Of a DNA stretch of 64,000 nt, positions 43,421 through 52,465 are shown in pieces (within the stretch, counting starts at the first letter, position 1; each line of letters starts with the position of its first letter). The position numbers were made by a program, and so were the translations under genes. This DNA is from Ornithinibacillus sp047228935. Its GTDB lineage: Bacteria > Bacillota > Bacilli > Bacillales > Amphibacillaceae. The notes beneath the pieces are model-generated. The model ran no database searches and had not been told where the DNA came from. It saw only the letters and a program-made list of their open reading frames with translations. The stretch spans positions 1 through 64,000 of the forward strand of contig NZ_JBFEGG010000004.1 of assembly GCF_047228935.1 (NCBI RefSeq). The letters are read 5' to 3'.

Positions 43421-44377
43421 ATGCAGGAAACAATAATATATAACGAAAAAATAGGAAAAGTCATCGAGAATATTAATAAAGTAATGATTGGGAAAGAAGA
43501 TGTAGCTGTTTTAAGTTTAGTGGCTTTACTTGCAGAGGGGCATGTATTACTTGAAGATGTTCCTGGTGTTGGGAAAACAATGCTAGTTCGTACATTAGCT
43601 AAATCACTAGATTGCGATTTTAAAAGAATTCAATTTACCCCAGATTTATTACCTTCCGATGTAACCGGTGTATCCATCTATAATCCGAAAGAAATGGAAT
43701 TTGAATTTCGTGGTGGGCCGATTTTAGGAAATATTGTATTAGCAGATGAAATTAATCGTACTTCGCCTAAAACACAGTCTGCATTACTTGAAGGAATGGA
43801 AGAAAAAAGTGTAACAGTTGATGGGAAGACCATTCCACTTCAAAGACCTTTTTTCGTTATGGCCACTCAGAATCCGATTGAATATGAAGGAACATACCCA
43901 CTACCGGAAGCTCAGTTAGACCGTTTCATTTTAAAACTTACGATGGGCTATCCATCTTTAAAAGACGAGTTAGAAATGCTAGAAAGAACATCTAAAGAGC
44001 ACCCCATAGAAACTATTTCACCTGTCATATCAAAAGAAGAATTAGTATTAATACAAGAAGAAGTTCGCAATGTTTATATAGAGAAAAATGTTCAACAATA
44101 TATTGTTAATCTAGTAAGAGAAACAAGAAATCATGAATCTATCTTTCTAGGGGTAAGTCCACGTGGATCAATTGGCTTAATGAAGGCTGCGAAAGCATAT
44201 GCATATGTCATGGGGAGAGACTTTGTTCTTCCTGATGATGTGAAGTATTTAGCTCCTTACGTCCTTCCTCATCGTATTATATTAACTTCGGAAGCGAAAT
44301 ATGATGGGATGACAGCAAGACAAATAGTAGAGCGTGTAGTCAAACAAACATTTGTACCTATTCGAAAGGACTTTTAA
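43421..44377 (+). CDS. yeaC: MoxR family AAA+ ATPase (YeaC-like)
   Basis: 318-aa AAA+ ATPase thought to act as a chaperone for maturing complexes together with its DUF58 partner. Walker A EDVPGVGKTML (near residue 46), Walker B VLADEINRTSPKTQSALLEGMEE, sensor 1 FFVMATQNPIE and lid domain with SPRGSIGLMKAAKA. Preceded by AGAGGGG. First gene of a three-gene unit identical in order to yeaC-yeaD-yebA of B. subtilis. Confidence 0.92.
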   Translation: MQETIIYNEKIGKVIENINKVMIGKEDVAVLSLVALLAEGHVLLEDVPGVGKTMLVRTLAKSLDCDFKRIQFTPDLLPSDVTGVSIYNPKEMEFEFRGGPILGNIVLADEINRTSPKTQSALLEGMEEKSVTVDGKTIPLQRPFFVMATQNPIEYEGTYPLPEAQLDRFILKLTMGYPSLKDELEMLERTSKEHPIETISPVISKEELVLIQEEVRNVYIEKNVQQYIVNLVRETRNHESIFLGVSPRGSIGLMKAAKAYAYVMGRDFVLPDDVKYLAPYVLPHRIILTSEAKYDGMTARQIVERVVKQTFVPIRKDF

Positions 44378-44380
44378 GTA

Positions 44381-45646
44381 ATGAAACGGGCTTTTCGTTT
44401 AGTACGTAATGTAATATTTGTCTTCCTATTATTTGCTGTATTGTATGCTTATGCCATGTTTCAAGGAGGATTTACTAGCTGGTTTCTATTTTATAGTTTT
44501 TTACCAATATTTCTTTATCTCGTTGGTTTTGCTTTTTATCCGATTTCTAAGTGGCAAGTGGAGAGGAATATGGTAAAACATGTTGTTGCAACGGGGGACC
44601 GGATAACTGTGTCGCTAGAGATTAAAAGGAAGATTCCCTTTCCAATTTACTATATTATCGTGGAGGAAGTCTTTCCAGATACGATTAATCGAATCGACTT
44701 GAGGCATGCAAAATTTCAATATCTAGACCAACCAAATAAATTGTTTAAAGCTCGCCAAGTAAAAAAGATTATTTTCCCTTTGCTTAAGCGTAAATTTACC
44801 GTTGCTTACGATTTAGAGCAACTTCCAAGAGGGGTACATTTATTACCAGCAATTCGTGTAAGAACTGGTGATATTTTTGGCTTAATTAAAAAGGAGTTTG
44901 TTTATCCTGTAACGAGTGAGCTGATTGTTTATCCAATCGAACGAGAGCTTCATATGAGGGAAAGGATGAACAGTTATGAGCAAGGATCGATTTCTTCCTT
45001 TGCGATGAATTTAAAGAATACTAATGTTGCAACAGGAGTTCGCGAATATATGCCTGGAGATAAGTTCTCTTGGATTGACTGGAAGCAAACTGCTAAGAAA
45101 AATGATGTGATGACGAAAGAATTTGAACAGGAAAGAAGTACAGATACTCTGATTATTTTAGATAACTGCTATTACGATGGGATGAATCTGTTAGCTTATG
45201 AAGCAACCATAGAAATGAGTATTTCTTTAATGGAGACAATTCGTAAACAAGCTTCACAGGTTGGCTTTCTTTCGGTTGGGTCTGACACTGTATTTTTCCC
45301 GGTAAGACAGGACCCGATGAAAATGGAATTGATTCGAAAACATTTAACACAAGTACAGCCTAGTTCAACATTTCAATTTGCTAGGAAGCTTAAAGAAGAA
45401 ATGCAAAAGATTACAAATAGCTATTATGTCATAATAGCAATCACTCATCTGGATGAAATGTTAAGGGAAACATTACAGAAGATGAGGCTCCGAGAGAAGA
45501 AGCTACTCATCATATTTATCCAAGCAGAGAACCGTATTTCGATGGAAGAACACCGGGTCATTCAAGAGCTTCGGAATGAAGGGATTGGAGTTAGTCTATT
45601 AACAGAAAAAGACCTAGTCGTAGATCCAATTGAGGTGAATGCCTGA
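44381..45646 (+). CDS. yeaD: DUF58 domain protein (YeaD-like)
   Basis: 421 aa. Two N-terminal membrane helices (FRLVRNVIFVFLLFAVLYAYAMF and FLFYSFLPIFLYLVGFAF), then a DUF58 core: REYMPGDKFSWIDWKQTAKKNDVMTKEFEQERSTDTLIILD, the canonical motif with a vWA-like fold after it. Starts 3 nt after moxR and its stop overlaps the transglutaminase start by one base. Likely the membrane-anchored adaptor of the MoxR ATPase. Confidence 0.9.
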   Translation: MKRAFRLVRNVIFVFLLFAVLYAYAMFQGGFTSWFLFYSFLPIFLYLVGFAFYPISKWQVERNMVKHVVATGDRITVSLEIKRKIPFPIYYIIVEEVFPDTINRIDLRHAKFQYLDQPNKLFKARQVKKIIFPLLKRKFTVAYDLEQLPRGVHLLPAIRVRTGDIFGLIKKEFVYPVTSELIVYPIERELHMRERMNSYEQGSISSFAMNLKNTNVATGVREYMPGDKFSWIDWKQTAKKNDVMTKEFEQERSTDTLIILDNCYYDGMNLLAYEATIEMSISLMETIRKQASQVGFLSVGSDTVFFPVRQDPMKMELIRKHLTQVQPSSTFQFARKLKEEMQKITNSYYVIIAITHLDEMLRETLQKMRLREKKLLIIFIQAENRISMEEHRVIQELRNEGIGVSLLTEKDLVVDPIEVNA

Positions 45647-47841
45647 TGAATAAAGTAAATAAAACGAGAATCCCATTTATTTATACCTCAACCTTATATC
45701 TCGCTGGCCTGTTACTATTTTTAGAATGGCTCTATCCAGTTGACCAAGTTACAGATACTACTTTTATCGGTGTTTTTATCATTTACGCGTTTTTCTGTTT
45801 CTTTATTACGTTGCTCCAAGTTAAATGGTGGCTTTCCATTTTATTAAAAGGATTCGGGATATTTTTCATCTTGAATGGATTGTATTCTGTGAATAGTTTT
45901 TGGAGTGTATTGTGGTTTCAGGAAATTTATACGGAATTGATTTATAACATTCAGGTACTATTTGCAAGACAATGGTTTGATCTATCGAATATGTTCCGTA
46001 CACTGATGTTTTTATTCATTATTTGGTTAATGAGTTATTTAGTTTACTATTGGTTTGTCCAAGTAAAAAGAGTATTAATATTTAGTGTATTGACGTTTAT
46101 TTACATTACATTATTAGATACGTTTACCGTTTATAATGCAGACTGGGCAATATTCCGCACCTTTGTAATTGCATTTTTAGCACTTGGGCTAGCTAATGTG
46201 TTAAAGGAAATTCAAAACGAGAATATTCAAACCTATCGTTTAAATACCAGACCACTTTGGATTTTACCACTTGTAGCGGTTGTGTTATTTTCTTCCATGG
46301 TTGGTTACGCTGCACCAAAACTTGAACCACAATGGGCAGATCCGGTTCCTTACTTTGAGGGTGTAATAAACGGAAATGGCAGTGGAGGCGCAGGATTAAT
46401 TCAGAAAGTTGGATATGGTGAAAATGATTCCCGACTAGGCGGCTCTTTTGTTCAGGATTATACGCCTGTCTTTAATGCTTATATGCAAGAGGATAACTAT
46501 TTCCGTATAGAATCGAAGGATTATTACACTGGAAAAGGCTGGGTTAATTCAGAACAAATAGACCATTTGGAACAAGTGGATTGGGATATTCAATTTGAAA
46601 CTTTTACTGATCGTGTCGAAACCGAAGAACGGAGCATGACACTAGAATTTGATGAAAAAGCATATATATCAAAGCTCTTATATCCATACGGAATTAAAAA
46701 TGTTATAGCTCCAGATGGGGAAGTGCAATTAAAGTTACGCGAAGATAATGGTGAAATCTTAACTGTTGTAGATGATCAAAATATCATCTTATCTAATTAT
46801 ATGATTACCTATGACAAACCATCATATCCGATTGAGTTAATGCGCCAAAGTGCACAACCAACTGATGAAAAGTTGATGGAACAATATACCCGAATCCCAG
46901 CGACACTTCCAAGTAGAGTAGGAGATTTAGCGAGAGAGATTACGGATAGCTACGATAACCAATATGACAAAGTCCGAGCAATTGAACGCTACTTTAGTGC
47001 AAACGGCTTTGAGTATCAAATTGAAGATGTGGCTGTGCCATCAGAGGATCAAGATTACGTTGATCAGTTTTTATTTGAAACAAAAGTTGGATATTGTGAT
47101 AACTTTTCGACTTCCATGGTAGTCATGCTGAGAACACTTGATATCCCAGCTCGTTGGGTAAAAGGTTTTTCAAGCGGGGTAAAGGTTGAAGACAATGTAA
47201 ATAGTGAAGGTCAAGATTTATACGAAATTACCAATGCCAATGCCCATTCATGGGTTGAAGTATATTTTGAAGGTGTTGGTTGGGTACCGTTTGAACCAAC
47301 TCAAGGCTTTAACGTACCAAATAGTTATTCGGTGGACACTTCTACAGATGATGCTATAGAGGTACCAGATGTAGAGACACCAACGCCGCCTGAACAAGAT
47401 TTACAAACTCCAGAGGAAGTAGAAGACGCGTTTAGTCCAAGTGGGGCAGAAGAAGGTAATCCGTTTTTTGAGTTTAAACTCGTTCACTTTATTATTCTAG
47501 TAGTTATTCTCGTGATTGGAATACTATTAACATATTGGAAGAGAAATCAAATAAGAAGTTATTTGATAGAAAGAAGATTGATAAAAAGGAAAGACGCAGA
47601 GTCTTATCAAGACGCGTTTCATTTTGTATTAAAGTTATTAAAAAATAAAGGTTTCAAAAAAGAACCTGATCAAACATTAAGAGAATTTGCGGTAAGGATA
47701 GACAATTGGTATGGTTCTGATGAAATGGGCAAATTAACAGCCAACTATGAGAAACTAATCTATCAACATAACATCACCCATACTGTCGATGATGAAATAT
47801 CTAATTTGTGGAAAAATTTAATTAAACGTATATTGGGTTGA
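45646..47841 (+). CDS. yebA: transglutaminase-like membrane protein (YebA/TgpA-like)
   Basis: 731 aa. Six N-terminal hydrophobic helices (about residues 1-215), a large extracytoplasmic part with a transglutaminase-like core (Cys in KVGYCDNFSTSMVVMLRTLDIPARWVKGF, His in NANAHSWVEVYFEGVGWVPFEPTQGF with a following acidic residue), a further helix near residue 620 (FKLVHFIILVVILVIGILLTY) and a DUF4129-like cytosolic tail. The Cys-His-Asp triad looks intact. Its substrate is unknown. Its stop codon lies inside the -35 element of the guaA promoter. Confidence 0.9.
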   Translation: MNKVNKTRIPFIYTSTLYLAGLLLFLEWLYPVDQVTDTTFIGVFIIYAFFCFFITLLQVKWWLSILLKGFGIFFILNGLYSVNSFWSVLWFQEIYTELIYNIQVLFARQWFDLSNMFRTLMFLFIIWLMSYLVYYWFVQVKRVLIFSVLTFIYITLLDTFTVYNADWAIFRTFVIAFLALGLANVLKEIQNENIQTYRLNTRPLWILPLVAVVLFSSMVGYAAPKLEPQWADPVPYFEGVINGNGSGGAGLIQKVGYGENDSRLGGSFVQDYTPVFNAYMQEDNYFRIESKDYYTGKGWVNSEQIDHLEQVDWDIQFETFTDRVETEERSMTLEFDEKAYISKLLYPYGIKNVIAPDGEVQLKLREDNGEILTVVDDQNIILSNYMITYDKPSYPIELMRQSAQPTDEKLMEQYTRIPATLPSRVGDLAREITDSYDNQYDKVRAIERYFSANGFEYQIEDVAVPSEDQDYVDQFLFETKVGYCDNFSTSMVVMLRTLDIPARWVKGFSSGVKVEDNVNSEGQDLYEITNANAHSWVEVYFEGVGWVPFEPTQGFNVPNSYSVDTSTDDAIEVPDVETPTPPEQDLQTPEEVEDAFSPSGAEEGNPFFEFKLVHFIILVVILVIGILLTYWKRNQIRSYLIERRLIKRKDAESYQDAFHFVLKLLKNKGFKKEPDQTLREFAVRIDNWYGSDEMGKLTANYEKLIYQHNITHTVDDEISNLWKNLIKRILG

Positions 47842-47867
47842 CTAGAGTTTCCTTTCACTAGTAAAAT
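47838..47867 (+). promoter_or_regulatory. guaA promoter
   Basis: TTGACT (47838-47843), 18-nt spacer, TAAAAT (47862-47867). The -35 overlaps the yebA stop codon. Confidence 0.65.
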
Positions 47868-47891
47868 AGGTTTAACTTAATAAGACTCGCT

Positions 47892-48008
47892 TTCATATAT
47901 CCTCGATAATATGGTTCGAAAGTCTCTACCGGGGTACCGTAAAAACCCTGACTATGAAGGCGGAAACTCTAGAAAACAACACTAATGTTCTGGATTTCTG
48001 CCTTTTTC
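47892..48008 (+). ncRNA. guanine riboswitch upstream of guaA
   Basis: Purine aptamer 47892-47958: P1 TTCATA / TATGAA, core ATAATATGG, TCTACC loop, CCGTAAA and CCTGACTATG. The pyrimidine before TATG is C (GACTATG), which specifies guanine/hypoxanthine rather than adenine. A terminator follows: AAGGCGGAAA (47957-47966) with TTTCTGCCTT (47995-48004) and a T run. Expected to switch off GMP synthase when guanine is plentiful. Confidence 0.93.
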
Positions 48009-48118
48009 TATACCCAAACATGCTCAGGAAAGCGTGTATAGAAAAAGTAGGAGTCCGGATTTTTTTATTATTTTTAAAGTTTTTTTGGAAGGTAATATGA
48101 CTAAAGTTGAAGCTCTGA

Positions 48119-48237
48119 GCGACCCGAATACACGGAGACTCCCGCGGGAATAGTGGCCAGAGTGAGACCCCGCAAGAGCCTTGGCTCTGAGGAGGCTCAC
48201 GGGTCACCCGCAGGAGAGCGGAGTGTATTCGGGTCGC
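48119..48237. repeat. 119-bp GC-rich palindromic element
   Basis: Ends are perfect 15-bp inverted repeats, GCGACCCGAATACAC (48119-48133) and GTGTATTCGGGTCGC (48223-48237). Inside are nested stems: CTCCCGCGGG with CCCGCAGGAG, GTGAG with CTCAC, and AGAGCC-TT-GGCTCT. It is far more GC-rich than its surroundings. It resembles an interspersed palindromic sequence seen in several Bacillaceae genomes (memory, not searched) and sits in the guaA leader, between riboswitch terminator and ribosome site. Confidence 0.8.
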
Positions 48238-48288
48238 GGGTTTGGTAGTTAGTAAATAATTTTAATAAAACTTGAGGGAGAATAAAAT

Positions 48289-49821
48289 ATGGACAACGAA
48301 ATGATTCTAGTATTAGACTTTGGCAGCCAATATAACCAATTAATTACAAGAAGAATCCGAGAATTCGGTGTATACAGTGAACTACACTCACACAAAATCA
48401 CAATAGAAGAAATCAAAAAAATAAATCCAAAAGGTATCATTCTTTCCGGTGGACCACATAGTGTATACGATGAAAACAGCTTCCGCCCAGACGAAAGAAT
48501 CTTTGAATTAGATATACCAGTACTAGGAATTTGCTATGGTATGCAATTAATGGCTCTACATTACGGTGGAAGAGTAGAAAAATCAAAGAACCGTGAGTAT
48601 GGAAAAGCAACCATTTCACTACAAAACAATCCAGTATTATTCAGTGAAACCCCAGAAGAGCAAACAGTTTGGATGAGTCACGGAGACAAAGTAGTTGAAG
48701 CTCCAGAAATGTTTACAGTTGATGCTATCAATCCTTCTACACCAATTGCTGCTTTTAGTATGAAAGAAAAGAATATGTACGGTGTTCAATTCCACCCAGA
48801 AGTACGCCATTCGGAATTCGGTAATCAATTATTACGAAATTTCGTGTTTGATGTTTGTAGGGCTAATGGTGATTGGACGATTGAAAACTTTATCGAACAA
48901 GAAGTTAAAGCAATTAGGGAAAAAGTCGGTGACCGTCACGTACTTTGTGCCCTAAGTGGTGGTGTGGATTCCTCTGTTGTAGCGGCATTAATTCATAAAG
49001 CAATTGGCGACCAACTAACTTGTATATTTGTTGACCATGGTTTGTTACGTAAGAACGAAGCAGATGATGTTATGAAGGTTTTCGCTGATGATTTTGATAT
49101 GAATGTGATCAAAGTCGACGCTTCAGAGCGCTTCCTATCAAAACTTAAAGGTGTCGATGATCCAGAGAAAAAACGCAAAATCATCGGTAATGAGTTTATT
49201 TATGTTTTTGATGATGAAGCCGCAAAACTTAAAAATATGGACTTTCTAGCACAAGGAACGCTTTATACAGATATCATTGAAAGCGGAACGGATACAGCTC
49301 AAACGATAAAATCGCACCATAACGTAGGTGGACTTCCTGAAGATATGCAATTTGAACTAATTGAACCACTTAACACTTTATTTAAAGATGAAGTTCGTGA
49401 ACTCGGTTCCCAATTAGGATTACCAGACCGTATTGTATGGCGTCAACCGTTCCCAGGACCAGGACTTGCAATTCGTGTGCTAGGCGAAGTGACGGAGGAA
49501 AAGCTTGAAATTGTTCGTGAGTCAGACGCTATTCTTCGTGAAGAAATCGCTAATGCAGGACTAGAACGCGATATTTGGCAATATTTCACCGTGTTACCGA
49601 ATATTCGAAGTGTCGGTGTAATGGGAGATGCTCGTACGTATGATTACACAATTGGTATTCGTGCGGTTACTTCTATCGACGGAATGACTTCAGATTGGGC
49701 TAGAATACCTTTTGATGTATTAGAAAAAGTCTCCACTAGAATTGTAAACGAGGTTGCACATATTAATCGAGTAGTGTATGACATTACGAGTAAGCCACCA
49801 GCAACAATTGAGTGGGAATAA
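48289..49821 (+). CDS. guaA: GMP synthase (glutamine-hydrolysing)
   Basis: 510 aa. Amidates XMP to GMP. N-terminal class I glutamine amidotransferase with Cys82 in GICYGMQ and the HPEV His/Glu pair; ATP pyrophosphatase domain with P-loop ALSGGVDSSVVAALIHKA near residue 225; C-terminal dimerisation domain including RQPFPGPGLAIRV and TSKPPATIEWE. Complete. Preceded by TTGAGGGAG. Controlled by a guanine riboswitch; followed by the similarly controlled pbuG. Confidence 0.97.
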   Translation: MDNEMILVLDFGSQYNQLITRRIREFGVYSELHSHKITIEEIKKINPKGIILSGGPHSVYDENSFRPDERIFELDIPVLGICYGMQLMALHYGGRVEKSKNREYGKATISLQNNPVLFSETPEEQTVWMSHGDKVVEAPEMFTVDAINPSTPIAAFSMKEKNMYGVQFHPEVRHSEFGNQLLRNFVFDVCRANGDWTIENFIEQEVKAIREKVGDRHVLCALSGGVDSSVVAALIHKAIGDQLTCIFVDHGLLRKNEADDVMKVFADDFDMNVIKVDASERFLSKLKGVDDPEKKRKIIGNEFIYVFDDEAAKLKNMDFLAQGTLYTDIIESGTDTAQTIKSHHNVGGLPEDMQFELIEPLNTLFKDEVRELGSQLGLPDRIVWRQPFPGPGLAIRVLGEVTEEKLEIVRESDAILREEIANAGLERDIWQYFTVLPNIRSVGVMGDARTYDYTIGIRAVTSIDGMTSDWARIPFDVLEKVSTRIVNEVAHINRVVYDITSKPPATIEWE

Positions 49822-49867
49822 AAATACGAACAATAATTTCCTTTTATAAAAAAACGTTCGGAAATAG

Positions 49868-49896
49868 TTGACATTTATCTAGTGAAATAGTAATAT
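49868..49896 (+). promoter_or_regulatory. pbuG promoter
   Basis: TTGACA (49868-49873), 17-nt spacer, TAATAT (49891-49896): near-consensus sigma-A promoter, 30 nt before the riboswitch aptamer. Confidence 0.8.
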
Positions 49897-49925
49897 ACTA
49901 TCAGGAACAAGGTAAAAGAATATAC

Positions 49926-50112
49926 TATGCGTATAATTTAGGGGATATGGCCCGAAGTTTCTACCAGACCGCCGTAAATGGTCTGACTACGCAGATTAGT
50001 AATGAACTAGATGATAGTTTACTATTTACTATGATCAGATTACTTTTCTCACGTAGTTTTTTGGTAGCAAGCTTAGATCCCCCATTTTGGTGGAATTAAG
50101 CTTGCTTTTTTT
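49926..50112 (+). ncRNA. guanine riboswitch upstream of pbuG
   Basis: Aptamer P1 TGCGTA / TACGCA (49928-49933 and 49988-49993), core ATAATTTAGGGGATATGG, TTTCTACC, GCCGTAAATGGTCTGACTACGC. The C in GACTAC gives guanine specificity. Terminator AGCAAGCTTA / TAAGCTTGCT (50066-50075 and 50097-50106) with seven T residues precedes the pbuG ribosome site. Confidence 0.94.
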
Positions 50113-50150
50113 CTTTGCAATCATACTTGTTATTTTTAGGAGGAAAAGTA

Positions 50151-51440
50151 ATGAAGAAGTTTTTTCAATTTGAACAATTAGGAACAAATTTCCGCACTGA
50201 ATTTACTGCTGGATTAACAACTTTCCTAGCAATGGCTTATATTTTATTTGTTAACCCAGATATTTTAAGTGCTGCTGGAATGGATCAAGGGGCAGTATTT
50301 ACTGCAACTGCAATCGCTGCAGCAATTGGTACGCTATTAATGGGTCTTTTAGCTAAGTACCCAATCGCACTTGCTCCTGGTATGGGATTAAATGCATTCT
50401 TTGCCTTCTCCGTTGTAATTGGAATGGATATTCCTTGGGAAACAGCTTTAGCTGGCGTATTAGCATCTGGACTTATCTTTATTGTTTTAACATTAACTGG
50501 TCTTCGTGAATTAGTTATTAACGCCATCCCTGCTGAATTGAAAAAAGCAGTTGGAGCTGGTATTGGATTATTTATTGCATTTGTTGGTCTTCAAAATGCA
50601 GGAATTGTCGTAAATGATGATTCAACATTATTGGCTATTGGAGATGTTACTTCTCCTGCTGTATTACTTGCTATTTTTGGTCTTGTTATTTCTGTTATCC
50701 TGTTAGCAATGAGAATAAAAGCAGGAATTTTTTATGGAATGGTAATTACAGCAATCGTAGGGTTAATTTTTGGATTAGCTGAATTTAATGGAATCGTTGG
50801 AAGTGTACCAAGTCTTGCTCCAACTTTCGGTGAAGCATTTACACACTTTGGTGATATTTTTACAATTCAAATGTTAGTTGTTATTTTAACCTTCTTATTT
50901 GTGGATTTCTTTGATACTGCAGGAACATTAGTAGCAGTCTCTTCACAAGCAGGATTAATGAAGGATAATAAATTACCACGTGCAGGTAAAGCATTATTTG
51001 CTGACTCAGCTGCAACAGTAGTAGGTGCCGCAGTTGGTACTTCCACAACTACTTCATATATCGAGTCTTCATCAGGAGTTGCAGTTGGTGGACGTTCTGG
51101 ATTTACTTCAGTTGTTACAGCAGGATTTTTCTTACTAGCATTATTCTTCTCGCCATTATTAAGTATCGTTACTTCAGCAGTTACAGCACCAGCATTAATT
51201 ATTGTGGGAGTTTTAATGGCAACTGCACTTAAGGATATTGATTGGAATGACTTTACAATCGCTGTTCCGGCATTTCTAACGGTTATCATGATGCCATTAA
51301 CATACAGTATCGCAACTGGTATTGCTATTGGATTTATTTTCTACCCAATTACGATGCTTGTAACTGGAAAAGCGAAACAAATTCATCCGGTAATGTACTT
51401 CTTGTTTGTGATATTCGTTCTTTATTTCATTTTCTTATAA
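50151..51440 (+). CDS. pbuG: hypoxanthine/guanine permease PbuG (NCS2 AzgA-like)
   Basis: 429-aa membrane transporter. Signature stretches TTFLAMAYILFVNPDIL, ALAPGMGLNAFFAFSV, VDFFDTAGTLVAVSSQAGL and GTSTTTSYIESSSGVAVGGRSGFTSVV are diagnostic of the AzgA/PbuG branch. ATG 50151 follows AGGAGG; the frame opens earlier at 50115. Regulated by the guanine riboswitch in front of it. Confidence 0.94.
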   Translation: MKKFFQFEQLGTNFRTEFTAGLTTFLAMAYILFVNPDILSAAGMDQGAVFTATAIAAAIGTLLMGLLAKYPIALAPGMGLNAFFAFSVVIGMDIPWETALAGVLASGLIFIVLTLTGLRELVINAIPAELKKAVGAGIGLFIAFVGLQNAGIVVNDDSTLLAIGDVTSPAVLLAIFGLVISVILLAMRIKAGIFYGMVITAIVGLIFGLAEFNGIVGSVPSLAPTFGEAFTHFGDIFTIQMLVVILTFLFVDFFDTAGTLVAVSSQAGLMKDNKLPRAGKALFADSAATVVGAAVGTSTTTSYIESSSGVAVGGRSGFTSVVTAGFFLLALFFSPLLSIVTSAVTAPALIIVGVLMATALKDIDWNDFTIAVPAFLTVIMMPLTYSIATGIAIGFIFYPITMLVTGKAKQIHPVMYFLFVIFVLYFIFL

Positions 51441-51446
51441 GATAGT

Positions 51447-51479
51447 AAAGCAAAATCACTTATGTGGTTTTGCTTTTTT
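51447..51479 (+). terminator. terminator of pbuG
   Basis: AAAGCAAAATCAC / GTGGTTTTGCTTT stem (51447-51459 and 51464-51476) with a 4-nt loop and continuing T run. Confidence 0.9.
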
Positions 51480-51501
51480 ATATATTGGGGAGTTGTGAGT
51501 G

Positions 51502-51666
51502 GCCGAAGTTAGAAGATAAGTAACCGAACGCGTAGAAAAAATCGCCGAACATCAGTGATTCGCCGAAATTAATTGGAAATTAGCCGAAGCATTGCACATA
51601 ATCGCCGGACTTTTGCCAGAAATCGGCGAACCCCAGTAAATATTCACCGAACCAGAGGGAAAAATA
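51502..51666 (+). repeat. 21-bp period GCCGAA repeat array, 8 units
   Basis: Core hexamers GCCGAA, ACCGAA, GCCGAA, GCCGAA, GCCGAA, GCCGGA, GGCGAA and ACCGAA start at 51502, 51523, 51544, 51562, 51583, 51604, 51625 and 51646. Spacing is 21 nt except one of 18. Units end with an A-rich segment and often ATC before the next core. It lies between the terminators of the converging pbuG and msrA genes. Same family as the long array at 60625. Confidence 0.9.
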
Positions 51667-51720
51667 CTACTATAACCACATTCATCTATCTACCCTCAGT
51701 ACCAAACTCCTATTCCAAAC

Positions 51721-51745
51721 AAAAAAACACCCTCCCAAGAGGATG
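51721..51745 (-). terminator. terminator of msrA
   Basis: CACCCTC (51728-51734) pairs with GAGGATG (51739-51745) with one mismatch, and the A run 51721-51727 gives a U tail on the minus strand. Confidence 0.65.
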
Positions 51746-51755
51746 CTCATTCAAC

Positions 51756-52280
51756 CTACTGCCAATTCTCCGCAATGAACTCATCACGGCCAGACTTGGC
51801 ACGGTCTTCTTTATATTCTTTTTCACTTTTTTTATAAAAGTCTTGATGATAGTCTTCAGCTGGATAGAATGTAACGGCTGGTAATATTTCGGTTACGATA
51901 GGCTTAGAGAATTTACCACTATCGGCTAATGCTTGTTTAGAAGCTTCGGCTTGTTCTTTTTGCTCGTCGTCATGATAGAAAATAGCTGTACGGTATTGGT
52001 CGCCTCGGTCTTGGAATTGACCACCTGCATCGGTTGGGTCAATTTGGCGCCAGTATACTTCTAGTATTTCTTTATAGGAAATAATACTTGGATCGAAGGT
52101 GATTTCAACTGCTTCATAATGTCCAGTTGTACCTGTTTTTACTTCATTATAAGTAGGGTTTTCAAGATGTCCCCCAGTATAGCCTGACACTACAGCATGA
52201 ACCCCGTCCCACTGGTCGAAAGGTTTTACCATACACCAGAAACAGCCACCAGCAAATGTTGCTTTCTTTAATGTTGTCAT
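51756..52280 (-). CDS. msrA: peptide methionine (S)-S-oxide reductase MsrA
   Basis: 174 aa. Repairs methionine-S-sulfoxide in proteins. Catalytic motif GGCFWC with Cys13 and Cys16, followed by GVHAVVSGYTGGHLENPTYNEV and the TGHYEAVEITFDP segment. Single-domain, no MsrB fusion. Converges with pbuG; the 21-bp repeat array lies between. RBS not strong (GGGGGAT). Confidence 0.93.
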   Translation of the reverse strand: MTTLKKATFAGGCFWCMVKPFDQWDGVHAVVSGYTGGHLENPTYNEVKTGTTGHYEAVEITFDPSIISYKEILEVYWRQIDPTDAGGQFQDRGDQYRTAIFYHDDEQKEQAEASKQALADSGKFSKPIVTEILPAVTFYPAEDYHQDFYKKSEKEYKEDRAKSGRDEFIAENWQ

Positions 52281-52465
52281 TTATAAATCCCCCATATTGA
52301 ACTGTAGCCGAGCTACATCATAATTTACTTAGATTAAGAATATATAAAACTATATCATATTTTATATAAACTATCATAAGGAAATATTCCAGAAAATAAA
52401 AATTGTGATAAAATGTATAGAAGATTATGACTTTACTAGCAACTAGCAAGAAAGGAGTGAATGTG

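Noticed and set aside
47926..48207. 93-aa minus-strand frame in the guaA leader
   Set aside because: It runs antisense through the riboswitch and the palindromic element; its composition reflects the GC-rich repeat and no start signal is seen.
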